Assembly: GCF_050409585.1 (NCBI RefSeq)
Contig: NZ_JBNUPE010000011.1
Span: forward strand, 5,355 to 69,354
DNA length: 64,000 nucleotides
Direction of reading: 5' to 3'
Source of the DNA: Facklamia sp050409585
GTDB taxonomy: Bacteria; Bacillota; Bacilli; Lactobacillales; Aerococcaceae
Shown: in pieces, positions 26,375-34,602 of the stretch
How the letters are laid out: each line of letters opens with the position of its first letter
Position numbering within the stretch: position 1 is the stretch's first letter
The notes under the pieces: model-generated
What the model was told of the DNA's origin: nothing
Seen by the model: only the letters and a program-made list of their open reading frames with translations
Database searches by the model: none
Translations under genes and position numbers: made by a program

Positions 26375-26385
26375 TTCTTTCTCCT

Positions 26386-27744
26386 TTATTTTGATGCACT
26401 TTTAAAAGACTCGACCTGCTCGATAAACCGATCACCTCTAATTTCATAATTCTTAAATTGATCCCAAGAAGCACATGCTGGTGAAAACAAAACAATTTGT
26501 CCTTCTTTAGCATAAGCAAACGCTGCTTGACTCGCTTGGTCTAAATTTTCAAATAAATTGATTGTTTCGATTTTAGCTTGTCTAAAATCTTTTGCCATTT
26601 TTTCTCTCGATTCACCGTATAAAAAGGCTGCTTTCACTTTGTTTAAATAAGGTATTAAGTCCTGAAAATCATTTCCACGATCTAGACCCCCACCAATATA
26701 AATGATGTCTTGGTCAAAACTTTTAAGGGCTGTAATGGTTGCAGCCGTATTGGTTGCTTTGGAGTCATTATAAAATTCAATCCCCTTGATTGTACCCAGA
26801 GCTTGGATACGATGACGAATACCAGTAAAGTTTGCTAATTTTTCTTGAATAGCTGTATTATCTACCCCTTGAATTTTTGCAATAGCAATTGCGGCTAGCG
26901 CGTTTTCTAAATTATGCTGGCCAGGTAGATTAAACTGCTCGATTAAAGCGACTTCTTGACCTCGAAAATAAAAAGAATGATTTTTAATATAGGCACCCGC
27001 TTTTACTTGTTTGTGACGAGAAAACGGAACCTTTATCGCTGGAGAATGCTTCAACCATTCTTCAAGTTCAGCTTGATCGGCATTATAAATTAAATAATCT
27101 CTCTCGGTCATTTGCTGAATCAGTTTTAATTTTGCTGCAATATAGGCTTGCCTGGTTCCGTGGTAATCTAAATGTGCTGAATGAATATTGGTAAAAACCG
27201 CAATATGTGGATGAAATGAATGGATACCCATTAATTGGAAAGAAGATAGTTCCATTACGATTAAGTCCGTTTCATTTACTTCTTGAGCCACTTCAATTGA
27301 CGGTACGCCCACGTTTCCTGCTAATTCAACTTTACCTTTCCATGAACCTTCTAGAAGATGGTGGGCTAAGCGAGTCGTGGTTGTTTTTCCATTAGAGCCT
27401 GTAATGCCGATAATAGGCGCTAGACTTTCACGATATGCTAGCTCAACATCCGTATAAATAGGTATCCCACGATGCTCAGCTTCTTGAATAAGCTCTAATG
27501 AATAAGGTATCCCAGGTGTCTTAACGATAAAGTCAATTCCTTCTAATATTTCGAGTGGGTGTCCCTTATCCACTACTCTAACTCCTGACTTTAATAGCAA
27601 ATTAACCGACGGGTCCTGAGAAAGGTCCCCTCGGTCATTGAGCGTAATTTTTGCGTTTTCTTTTTGTAAGTAATTCACAACACTCTTGCCAGTTAGGGCA
27701 TAACCCATAACTAGAATATGTTGGCCAGCGTATTTGTTTGTCAT
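26386..27744 (-). CDS. murD: UDP-MurNAc-L-alanine--D-glutamate ligase
   Basis: ATP-dependent Mur ligase adding D-Glu in the cytoplasm. The P-loop GITGSNGKTTTT lies near residue 115, with the conserved ELSSFQL and the NDSKATNTAAT motif in the C-terminal part. The 452-residue length is normal. It is separated by 32 bases from mraY and 11 from murG in the dcw cluster. Confidence 0.98.
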   Translation of the reverse strand: MTNKYAGQHILVMGYALTGKSVVNYLQKENAKITLNDRGDLSQDPSVNLLLKSGVRVVDKGHPLEILEGIDFIVKTPGIPYSLELIQEAEHRGIPIYTDVELAYRESLAPIIGITGSNGKTTTTRLAHHLLEGSWKGKVELAGNVGVPSIEVAQEVNETDLIVMELSSFQLMGIHSFHPHIAVFTNIHSAHLDYHGTRQAYIAAKLKLIQQMTERDYLIYNADQAELEEWLKHSPAIKVPFSRHKQVKAGAYIKNHSFYFRGQEVALIEQFNLPGQHNLENALAAIAIAKIQGVDNTAIQEKLANFTGIRHRIQALGTIKGIEFYNDSKATNTAATITALKSFDQDIIYIGGGLDRGNDFQDLIPYLNKVKAAFLYGESREKMAKDFRQAKIETINLFENLDQASQAAFAYAKEGQIVLFSPACASWDQFKNYEIRGDRFIEQVESFKSASK

Positions 27745-27776
27745 TTGTTTTCACACTTTCTCGCTTATTATGCCTA

Positions 27777-28736
27777 TTATAAAATGAAATAGAGTAAGCT
27801 AGCAAGTAATCCTACTGTCCAAAAAACAAGCACGACTAGCTCTTCAGACCAGCCAATCATTTCAAAGTGATGGTGAATGGGTGACATCTTAAAGATCCGC
27901 TTTCCTCTGGTCTTGAAAGAAGCAACTTGTAAGATAACAGATAAAGTTTCTATTACAAAAACCATGCCGATGATTAATAGGGACCATGGGTTGTTTAAAA
28001 GTATTGAAATAATTGCTAATCCTGCCCCTAAAGCTAGCGAACCCACATCTCCCATGAAAATTTGAGCAGGTTTGCGATTAAATATTAAAAAAGATAAAAG
28101 GCTTGCTGTAACAATTAAGCAAGCCATAGCAACGGATGCTTGCTCTAGGCGAATAGCCAACATAAAGTAGGCTCCATAGGCAATGATATTTAACCCTGTG
28201 GCTAAACCGTCTAATCCATCGGTTAAGTTAACAGCATTGGAAAAACCAGTAATCCAAAAGAAGGCAAAAGCTATTACAACTATTAAATAGTTAATTTCCA
28301 AAGAGAAAATAGGCAATACAAATCTTTTACCTAAAACATAACCCGCTAGAACGACGATACCAGAAAATAAAAGCTGTAATAGAAATTTTTGTTTAGCAGT
28401 TAGCCCTTCATTTTTACCGGTGAAAATAGATATAAAATCATCGGCAAACCCAATGCCACCAAAAAATAACCAAGTTAGCACAATCATCAAGAGATTGGCA
28501 TCTAGTAGATTAAATAGCCAGCCAAACATCAAAGTAATCATTATAGATACTGCAATAAACACCGTTCCTCCCATAGTGGGAGTACCTGTTTTTACTTGGT
28601 GCCATGAAGGGCCTTCTTGCCGAATAGCTTGTCCCATTTTCTTATTTAAGAATAAACGGATAAAAAGGGGCACTAAAGCCAGGGTTAAGAGGCCTGAACT
28701 AATAAAAGCCATTAATAACTGCATCATCTTTTCCAT
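27777..28736 (-). CDS. mraY: Phospho-N-acetylmuramoyl-pentapeptide transferase
   Basis: Polytopic enzyme that makes lipid I from UDP-MurNAc-pentapeptide and undecaprenyl phosphate. About ten membrane segments are visible. Catalytic motifs FADDFISI (two aspartates), NLTDGLDGLA and the loop MSPIHHHFEMIGWSE are intact. The 319-residue length matches the Firmicutes form. The ATG at 28734-28736 overlaps the end of murE by 13 bases, with GAGGAG 11 bases upstream. Confidence 0.98.
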   Translation of the reverse strand: MEKMMQLLMAFISSGLLTLALVPLFIRLFLNKKMGQAIRQEGPSWHQVKTGTPTMGGTVFIAVSIMITLMFGWLFNLLDANLLMIVLTWLFFGGIGFADDFISIFTGKNEGLTAKQKFLLQLLFSGIVVLAGYVLGKRFVLPIFSLEINYLIVVIAFAFFWITGFSNAVNLTDGLDGLATGLNIIAYGAYFMLAIRLEQASVAMACLIVTASLLSFLIFNRKPAQIFMGDVGSLALGAGLAIISILLNNPWSLLIIGMVFVIETLSVILQVASFKTRGKRIFKMSPIHHHFEMIGWSEELVVLVFWTVGLLASLLYFIL

Positions 28737-30232
28737 TTGTTTTCTAACTCCTCTTCTACAATCGCAACCTCATCATAAGGTATATAATCATCACCAATTA
28801 CTTGATAAGCCTCTCCTCCCTTACCAGCAAAAAGAAGTGTATCATTAGCTTCGGCATGATTTACTAAATAATGAATGGCTTTTTTTCGATCTTCAATTAA
28901 ATCATAAGGAACTTCTTGATGATCTCTTACCATTTCAGAAACAATCTTTTTAATGGGTTCATTTCGAGGATTATCTGCCGTAAATACAATATGATCCGCC
29001 CACTTAAATAAAATATCGCCCAAATCAGGTCGAGCAGCCGAATCTCTATTACCTCCGGAATGCCCAAACATTACTCTTAATTTTCCGTTTGAGGTTTCTT
29101 TTAATTCACTTAAGACATTTTCTAAAGCATCTGGTGTATGTGCAAAATCAATCACCACTCGATAATCTTGACCCTTATCAATAACTTGCATTCTTCCAGT
29201 GATACCTTTTAATCTAGGTGTCAAATCAACTATTTGTTCAGCTGAATAGCCATAATAAACTACCAGACACAAAAAGGCTGCTAAATAATTCATAACATTA
29301 TAAGCACCAATCATCGATAAAGCAACTGGATAAGTTCTAGCTTGATAGTGAAGCTTGAATTTTTGTATTGAAGCTTCTGTCGTCAGCTCATCCACATAAA
29401 CTGTGGCCTGAGGATCTTTCATACTATAAGTAATTACAACCGCCCCAGTAGCTCGACTCATTACATCTGCATAAGGATCATCTTGATTAATAATCGCTAG
29501 TCTTGGTTTTTGATGGTGAAAACTCTGTCCCAATTGTGCAAAGAGCAAACTCTTAGCATAAGCATAATTGTCCATAGTTTTATGAAAATCCAAGTGTTCT
29601 CGAGTTAGGTTAGTAAAAATTGCACAGTCCACATCGGTATACCAAAGACGGCCTAAGGACAAAGCGTGAGAAGAGGCCTCAATTATGATATCACTGCAAC
29701 CCTCCTCGACCATCGACTTATAATACTTTTGTAAACTAACTGCTTCTGGCGTTGTATTAATAGCCGGAAGCAGACGCTCGCCAATTTTGTAATGCAGGGT
29801 GCCTATCACACCTGTCTTATGATTCAATAATTCTAAAAATTGAGAAATCAAATGTGTGGTGGTCGTTTTTCCGTTAGTCCCAGTAACCGCTACTAGAGGA
29901 AGCTGGCTAGATGGTTGACCGAAAAATTGATGAGATAATATTGCTTGCGCTCGATAAGTTGAAGGGACTTTGACTAGCGTTATTTTTTTATTCAAAGCCT
30001 TTTCTATTTGTTTAGAAGAGAATTCTTCGGCTACTATCAGTGAAATGTTTTCTTTCATCAGCTGATCAATTACTGAATGGCCATCAAACCTTTCACCTTT
30101 TATAGCGATAAAGGCAGCATTTTCAGTGAGCTTTCGACTGTCATTGGTCAGATCGTATATTTCTTTATTAAGATCTAAATCACCTAAAAGTTCGTAGTTA
30201 ATTAAAACTGATATTAGTTTATTTAATCGCAT
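28724..30232 (-). CDS. murE: UDP-MurNAc-tripeptide synthetase, probably meso-DAP-adding
   Basis: Mur ligase that adds the third stem-peptide residue. The ATP loop TGTNGKTTTT lies at residues 117-126, HTPDAL near 365, and the amino-acid specificity segment DNPR at residues 420-423, followed by GKGGE at 470-474. The Arg of DNPR and the Glu of the later motif bind meso-diaminopimelate in characterised MurE. L-lysine enzymes such as the staphylococcal one have Ala in place of Arg. By these residues I predict DAP. Its position upstream of mraY is standard. Confidence 0.92.
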   Translation of the reverse strand: MRLNKLISVLINYELLGDLDLNKEIYDLTNDSRKLTENAAFIAIKGERFDGHSVIDQLMKENISLIVAEEFSSKQIEKALNKKITLVKVPSTYRAQAILSHQFFGQPSSQLPLVAVTGTNGKTTTTHLISQFLELLNHKTGVIGTLHYKIGERLLPAINTTPEAVSLQKYYKSMVEEGCSDIIIEASSHALSLGRLWYTDVDCAIFTNLTREHLDFHKTMDNYAYAKSLLFAQLGQSFHHQKPRLAIINQDDPYADVMSRATGAVVITYSMKDPQATVYVDELTTEASIQKFKLHYQARTYPVALSMIGAYNVMNYLAAFLCLVVYYGYSAEQIVDLTPRLKGITGRMQVIDKGQDYRVVIDFAHTPDALENVLSELKETSNGKLRVMFGHSGGNRDSAARPDLGDILFKWADHIVFTADNPRNEPIKKIVSEMVRDHQEVPYDLIEDRKKAIHYLVNHAEANDTLLFAGKGGEAYQVIGDDYIPYDEVAIVEEELENKWKR

Positions 30233-30247
30233 TTCATTTCCTTCTCT

Positions 30248-31945
30248 CTACTGCTTGATTAATATAGACTCTAACATTGGATGAAAAACTTCGGACAGCA
30301 TCTGAGTTCCATAAATACCATAGTCATTTTGTGGCCTTTTAATAAATAAATATAACATGTATTTAGGTTCTTCAGCAGGAAAGAAACTGATGACTGAATA
30401 AAAATAGTCGTTTTGTCCCGTTAGATAGCCTGTTCCCTCTTCATTAGCAATTTGAGCCGTTCCGGTTTTTGCCGCCACTCTGACTATGTCAGATTTAAAA
30501 GGTCTTGAAGTCCCATTTTGATCCTCAACCGCTTTAGTCATCAAGTCAATAATATAGAAAGTTACTTCAGGTTCAATAACTTGCCCTAAGTTTTGTTTTT
30601 GATAGCTTTGTCCGCTTTTATCAATATGATCAATATATTGAATTTTCATCATTTGCCCTTTGTTAGCAACCGCACTATAAGCTTGTAAAAGTTGCATCGG
30701 TGTAGCTGAAAATGCTTGGCCAAAGCCAGACATTATTCGTGATGTAGGGTTAGTGAAATCGAGTGAACCCGGATTTTCATTCGCTAGTTTACTATTTGTG
30801 CTAACGCCAAAACCAAATTTTTTTAATTCTTCAGTCCAAACTTGGTCTCCCATACGATTCACTAATTCGACCATTGCCACATTTGAAGAGCGAATGAAGC
30901 CATCTTCAAATGAAATTTGTCCCCAACCGAATTGGTTATGGTCTCTTACTTCACGATCAAACACTTTTACCATACCCGATAAGAACGTTTCTCCCGGTTG
31001 ATAAACACCCATTTCTTTTGCTTTAGCCATGGTCAAAATCTTAACAGTTGATCCTGGTTCGTTAGCTGTTTCAACTAACAAATTCTGCCAAAGAGAGTCG
31101 ATTCCTTCTCTGGTATTTAGATTAAATGAAGGTCTTTGAGCTGAGGTTAACAATTTACCAGTTTCTAATTCAACCAAGTAAGCCCCCATTGACTCAGGTT
31201 GATATTTCTTAAAAATCTTATCTAGAATAGTCTCGGTCTGATTTTGGATACGACTATCTAAAGTTAAATAGATATCATTAGCCAATTGAAGGTCAGTTGA
31301 ATTTTTGCTTGATTTCCCACTCGATAATATATCATCAAATGCCGCTTCAATACCCATGGCTCCAACTAAACTTGATTGAGAACCTTCTTGGTTACTTTCA
31401 TTAACTTCTGCATAACCTATTAAGTGAGAGGCAAAGTAGTCATTGAAATAATAACGGCTCACCTGACTAGTGAAAAAGATTCCCGGTAAGTTTTCAGCTT
31501 CAATTGCTAATTTTGTCTGTGCTGATATGTTTTTAGAAGCTGAGCCAAACTCAACTTGATTGACATTATCACTATTTAATTGCGTCCATATTTTTTCTTT
31601 CGGCATATCGATATATTTAGCAAGAATGGTCGCCGTATAATCAATGTCTTTAACCGTTTCACCTTCTGCCCAATCAGCATCTAGAACAGCGTACATAGAA
31701 TAAGAAGTAGTATCCATTGCAATAGGCTGACCAAACTGATCATAAATTGTGCCTCTTTTTGCTTTAGCAATACTACTTCTATTGTCTACTTGCATTTCTA
31801 GTTTAGTTAAATTAACACCATTTACTTGTTTGAATAAAGCTATTTGTGCCATTCGACCAATCATTACTAAACCGATTAAAATTACAATGATAGCTAAAAA
31901 AAACAAATTCATCCCTTGATTATTATTCGCATTATTATTAGTCAT
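30248..31945 (-). CDS. Division-type class B penicillin-binding protein (FtsI/PBP2x group), no PASTA domains
   Basis: Septal transpeptidase crosslinking peptidoglycan with FtsW. One N-terminal membrane segment (~12-32) and a dimerisation region precede the transpeptidase domain. STVK lies at residues 299-302 (active Ser), SSN at 353-355 and KTGT at 493-496. The protein ends about 70 residues after KTGT, so it lacks the two PASTA domains of pneumococcal PBP2x and B. subtilis-type relatives. The stop is clean and ftsL overlaps its start, so this looks like a natural short form. It is likely the essential division PBP and a beta-lactam target. Confidence 0.93.
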   Translation of the reverse strand: MTNNNANNNQGMNLFFLAIIVILIGLVMIGRMAQIALFKQVNGVNLTKLEMQVDNRSSIAKAKRGTIYDQFGQPIAMDTTSYSMYAVLDADWAEGETVKDIDYTATILAKYIDMPKEKIWTQLNSDNVNQVEFGSASKNISAQTKLAIEAENLPGIFFTSQVSRYYFNDYFASHLIGYAEVNESNQEGSQSSLVGAMGIEAAFDDILSSGKSSKNSTDLQLANDIYLTLDSRIQNQTETILDKIFKKYQPESMGAYLVELETGKLLTSAQRPSFNLNTREGIDSLWQNLLVETANEPGSTVKILTMAKAKEMGVYQPGETFLSGMVKVFDREVRDHNQFGWGQISFEDGFIRSSNVAMVELVNRMGDQVWTEELKKFGFGVSTNSKLANENPGSLDFTNPTSRIMSGFGQAFSATPMQLLQAYSAVANKGQMMKIQYIDHIDKSGQSYQKQNLGQVIEPEVTFYIIDLMTKAVEDQNGTSRPFKSDIVRVAAKTGTAQIANEEGTGYLTGQNDYFYSVISFFPAEEPKYMLYLFIKRPQNDYGIYGTQMLSEVFHPMLESILIKQ

Positions 31946-32399
31946 TTTGATCGATATCCTTTACGCGATCCATTTCTGCCTTCATACCGTTGGCTTCTGC
32001 TACAAGCTCAATATTTTTATACTTTAAGTTTTCAGCCTTTTCGACCATTAACATTTCTGTTTCTTTGACAAGCTCAGCCTCTTCCAACTGGATCTCTTGA
32101 ATCCTTTGGTTAACCTGGTTGACTTGCCAATGAATATAAAGACTCGCAAAGCAACAGCTAACCATTATAAAAATACCTAGCAATGCTAAGTTTCGATTCG
32201 TTATAATCGTTTGCCTTTTTGATCTCCTATCTTCATTATCAAACCAATCAGATTGATGGGAAGGTTCCCACTCTTCAATCTTTCGGACTGCTGAGCCATC
32301 AAACGTATTAGTAGATTGACCGACTAGCGATTGGGCTTGGTCTTTATTATAATAATTTCTTCTTTGATAACTTTCAGTCACAATCGCTATCCTCCTCAA
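31938..32399 (-). CDS. ftsL: Cell division protein FtsL
   Basis: A small bitopic protein: ~85 polar N-terminal residues, one membrane segment (LALLGIFIMVSCCFASLYIH, residues ~90-110), then a leucine-zipper-like coiled coil of ~45 residues. This topology, its size (153) and its location between rsmH and the PBP gene identify it, although FtsL sequences diverge strongly. Its end overlaps the PBP start by eight bases. It acts with DivIB and DivIC to activate septal synthesis. Confidence 0.88.
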   Translation of the reverse strand: MRRIAIVTESYQRRNYYNKDQAQSLVGQSTNTFDGSAVRKIEEWEPSHQSDWFDNEDRRSKRQTIITNRNLALLGIFIMVSCCFASLYIHWQVNQVNQRIQEIQLEEAELVKETEMLMVEKAENLKYKNIELVAEANGMKAEMDRVKDIDQND

Positions 32400-32401
32400 T
32401 A

Positions 32402-33346
32402 CTACATACTAATTCTTTCAATAATTCTTAATTTTGCTGATCTTGAACGATTGTTATTCTTTAACTCTTCTTTTGAAGGTAGTATCGGTTTTCGATTAAC
32501 TATTCGATAATCTGCTTGTTGATTACTTAAAACAGGTAAATTTCTAGGTGTTTCTGGTAAGGTGGATACTTGCTTAAACATTTGTTTAACCAATCGATCT
32601 TCTAAGGAATGGAAGGTAATAACTGCCATCCTGCCACCTACTTTTAACAGTTTTAACCCCTGTTCAATTGAACTTTCGACTGCGCCAAGCTCATCGTTAA
32701 CAGCTATTCGAATGGCTTGAAAAGCTCGCTTAGCTGGATGTCCACCGGTCCGACGTGTCGCGGCAGGAATCGCTTCTTTAATAATCTCTGCTAATTGAGT
32801 AGTTGTTTCAATTGCTTGTTTTTTACGACTTTGTTCAATATTTCTTGCAATTCTTTTAGCAAATTTTTCTTCACCATACCGGAAGATAATACGCACCAAA
32901 TCATTATAATCCCAAGTATTTACTACTTCATAAGCATCGAGCTCTTGCCTTTGGTCCATTCGCATATCTAGCCTTGCTTCTTGATGATAGGAGAACCCTC
33001 TTTCCGCAATATCTAATTGTGGTGAAGATACTCCCAAATCATAGTAAATCCCATCAATTAGGTGAATTGATTGCTCCGATAAGGCGACTTCTAAATCACG
33101 AAAATTTCTTTCAAAAAAAGTTATTTTTCCTTGGGATAATTGCTCTTTTAAAGTTACTTTAGCATTATTAATTGCCATAAGATCTTGGTCAAATGCCAAT
33201 AATTTTCCACGGTCTGAAAGAAGGCTTAATAAGTATTGAGCATGTCCAGCGCCACCCAATGTACAATCAACATAAATTCCATTGGGATTCACTTCTAAAC
33301 CATCAATTGTTTCCTTTAGTAAAACTGTTTCGTGCTCAAAGGACAT
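32402..33346 (-). CDS. rsmH: 16S rRNA (cytosine1402-N4)-methyltransferase
   Basis: RsmH (MraW) methylates C1402 of 16S rRNA using SAM. The 314 residues begin with HETVLLKETIDGL. They contain the SAM motif VDCTLGGAGHA (residues ~26-36) and YYDLGVSSPQLD, RRTGGHPAKRAFQAIRI and VITFHSLEDR, all diagnostic. It lies two bases from ftsL and 17 from mraZ. Confidence 0.98.
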   Translation of the reverse strand: MSFEHETVLLKETIDGLEVNPNGIYVDCTLGGAGHAQYLLSLLSDRGKLLAFDQDLMAINNAKVTLKEQLSQGKITFFERNFRDLEVALSEQSIHLIDGIYYDLGVSSPQLDIAERGFSYHQEARLDMRMDQRQELDAYEVVNTWDYNDLVRIIFRYGEEKFAKRIARNIEQSRKKQAIETTTQLAEIIKEAIPAATRRTGGHPAKRAFQAIRIAVNDELGAVESSIEQGLKLLKVGGRMAVITFHSLEDRLVKQMFKQVSTLPETPRNLPVLSNQQADYRIVNRKPILPSKEELKNNNRSRSAKLRIIERISM

Positions 33347-33363
33347 ATTGTCACCTCGTTATT

Positions 33364-33795
33364 TTAAAATCCAAAATCAATCATTTCTTCTGCAATATTT
33401 TCAAAATTTTCCTCAGCATCCTCTGCAAAATCTTCCCAAAGCTCACTGCTCCAAATCTCGATACGGTCTGATACGCCAATCACACGACATTCCTTATCAA
33501 TCTTAGCGAACTCTATAAGATTTTTTGGTAAATTTATCCGTCCTTGCTTATCGATTTCTACTTCGGTGGCAGCCGAATAGAAAAAACGAGTAAACTTACG
33601 TGCGTCTTTTTTAGCTAGAGGTAATTGTTTTAATTTTTCTTCAATTGTTTCCCATGCATTCATGGGGTAGCCAAATAAACAGCCATCCAGACCTCTAGTT
33701 ACTATAAAAGTCGAACCTAGTTCTGGACGAAACTTAGCAGGCATGATCAAGCGGCCTTTGGAATCGATATTATGTTGATATTCTCCCATTAACAC
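33364..33795 (-). CDS. mraZ: Transcriptional regulator MraZ
   Basis: First gene of the dcw cluster. This DNA-binding protein of the AbrB/SpoVT swapped-hairpin fold forms rings and controls the dcw promoter. Both half-repeats are visible: HNIDSKGRLIMPAKFR (residues ~8-23) and EIDKQGRINLPKNL (~80-93). The 143-residue length is normal. Directly upstream lie three GTGG repeats at 10-bp intervals, its expected operator. The terminator beyond that separates it from the preceding gene. Confidence 0.97.
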   Translation of the reverse strand: MLMGEYQHNIDSKGRLIMPAKFRPELGSTFIVTRGLDGCLFGYPMNAWETIEEKLKQLPLAKKDARKFTRFFYSAATEVEIDKQGRINLPKNLIEFAKIDKECRVIGVSDRIEIWSSELWEDFAEDAEENFENIAEEMIDFGF

Positions 33796-33832
33796 GACTT
33801 GTTCACACTCCTCTCCTAAGTTAGATTAATTT

Positions 33833-33860
33833 TACCACATACTCCCACTTTTCACCACCT
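33833..33860 (-). promoter_or_regulatory. MraZ box: three GTGG repeats with 10-bp period
   Basis: On the minus strand, 40-65 bases before the mraZ ATG, the sequence reads GTGGTGAAAA, GTGGGAGTAT and GTGGTAAAAT, one after the other. The three GTGG cores (CCAC at 33835, 33845 and 33855 on the plus strand) are exactly 10 bases apart. That is one helical turn, as in described MraZ boxes. The last repeat runs into TAAAAT, a possible -10 box, so bound MraZ would block polymerase. Confidence 0.85.
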
Positions 33861-33876
33861 TATAGACAAAATTGAA

Positions 33877-33912
33877 TAAAAAAACAGGTTTTGCTAGAAA
33901 GCAAAACCTGTT
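33877..33912 (-). terminator. Rho-independent terminator before the dcw cluster
   Basis: On the minus strand AACAGGTTTTGC pairs perfectly with GCAAAACCTGTT around a six-base loop, followed by TTTTTATTC. It ends the transcript of the membrane-protein gene and insulates the mraZ promoter. Confidence 0.92.
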
Positions 33913-33962
33913 AAAGCTTGATATTATGATCATTTAAAGCTATTAAAAAAGTGGTGGGGTAA

Positions 33963-34391
33963 TTAGAAAAAAATCGTCCACCATCTTAAAATAATCATTC
34001 CCACTAAATAAAAAACCAAGAAATAAAAAAGTAATTCACTTGCAGGCAAATAAAATTGCTTAAAATAGAAATGGTCGATTTCTTGTATATACTTATGTAA
34101 TTGAACACCGATTGCAAAAGAAGAAAATAAAATAATAAATGGTAGCACATTAAAACCAAAAATTAACCAGCCAAAACCGTAAATTAATACCAATAAAGTG
34201 GGTAATAAACAAATGGCTAATGTTATAGGCCAATTTTTAAAATAGGTTAAATAAGGTCTCCCATATTTTTTAATTAAAAAAATCATAGTTAGAGGAATGA
34301 TATAAAGCAATAACTCAAATACAGAAAAATCACTTGTCTGCAAAGTATCCCTTCTTTCCTCTAATGAATATTTCCTTTTAATATTATTCAA
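33963..34391 (-). CDS. Unrecognised four-helix membrane protein
   Basis: A 142-residue protein with a short charged N-terminus (MNNIKRKYSLEERRD) and four hydrophobic segments at about residues 24-40, 54-75, 78-95 and 118-142, ending directly in the last segment. I recognise no family. Its start overlaps the end of epuA by eight bases. It is thus the last gene of the ywzB-murA-mbl-epuA transcript, which ends at the terminator immediately downstream. A role in cell envelope or shape is suggested only by these neighbours. Confidence 0.75.
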   Translation of the reverse strand: MNNIKRKYSLEERRDTLQTSDFSVFELLLYIIPLTMIFLIKKYGRPYLTYFKNWPITLAICLLPTLLVLIYGFGWLIFGFNVLPFIILFSSFAIGVQLHKYIQEIDHFYFKQFYLPASELLFYFLVFYLVGMIILRWWTIFF

Positions 34392-34587
34392 TAAATGTCA
34401 ATAAATGCAACCAGGTATCTTGATTAAATACTTCCCAATAATTTCCGTCTCCTAAAACAGCGTAACCGATAACTAAACCCATTCCAAAGACAATAATTAA
34501 AAGGATGATAAAGAAAAAAACTTTGAAGATCCCTTTCATAACTTGTTTAAATAGTGGATATTCTAAATATTTTAACTTCTCTGCCAT
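34384..34587 (-). CDS. epuA: EpuA family small membrane protein
   Basis: A 67-residue protein with one membrane segment (residues ~19-44) and a short extracellular part (GDGNYWEVFNQDTW). It matches the EpuA family (often mislabelled as an RNA polymerase beta subunit), whose pneumococcal member lies next to murA. It contains nothing resembling RNA polymerase. It lies 15 bases downstream of mbl and overlaps the next gene. Its function is unknown, but its constant linkage with murA and mbl suggests an envelope role. Confidence 0.8.
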   Translation of the reverse strand: MAEKLKYLEYPLFKQVMKGIFKVFFFIILLIIVFGMGLVIGYAVLGDGNYWEVFNQDTWLHLLTFIE

Positions 34588-34602
34588 TTATTCACCCCTA
34601 GT

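Noticed and set aside
34384..34587. Annotation of the 67-residue protein as RNA polymerase beta subunit
   Set aside because: It is a single-span membrane protein with no polymerase motif. That label is a common carry-over error for EpuA.
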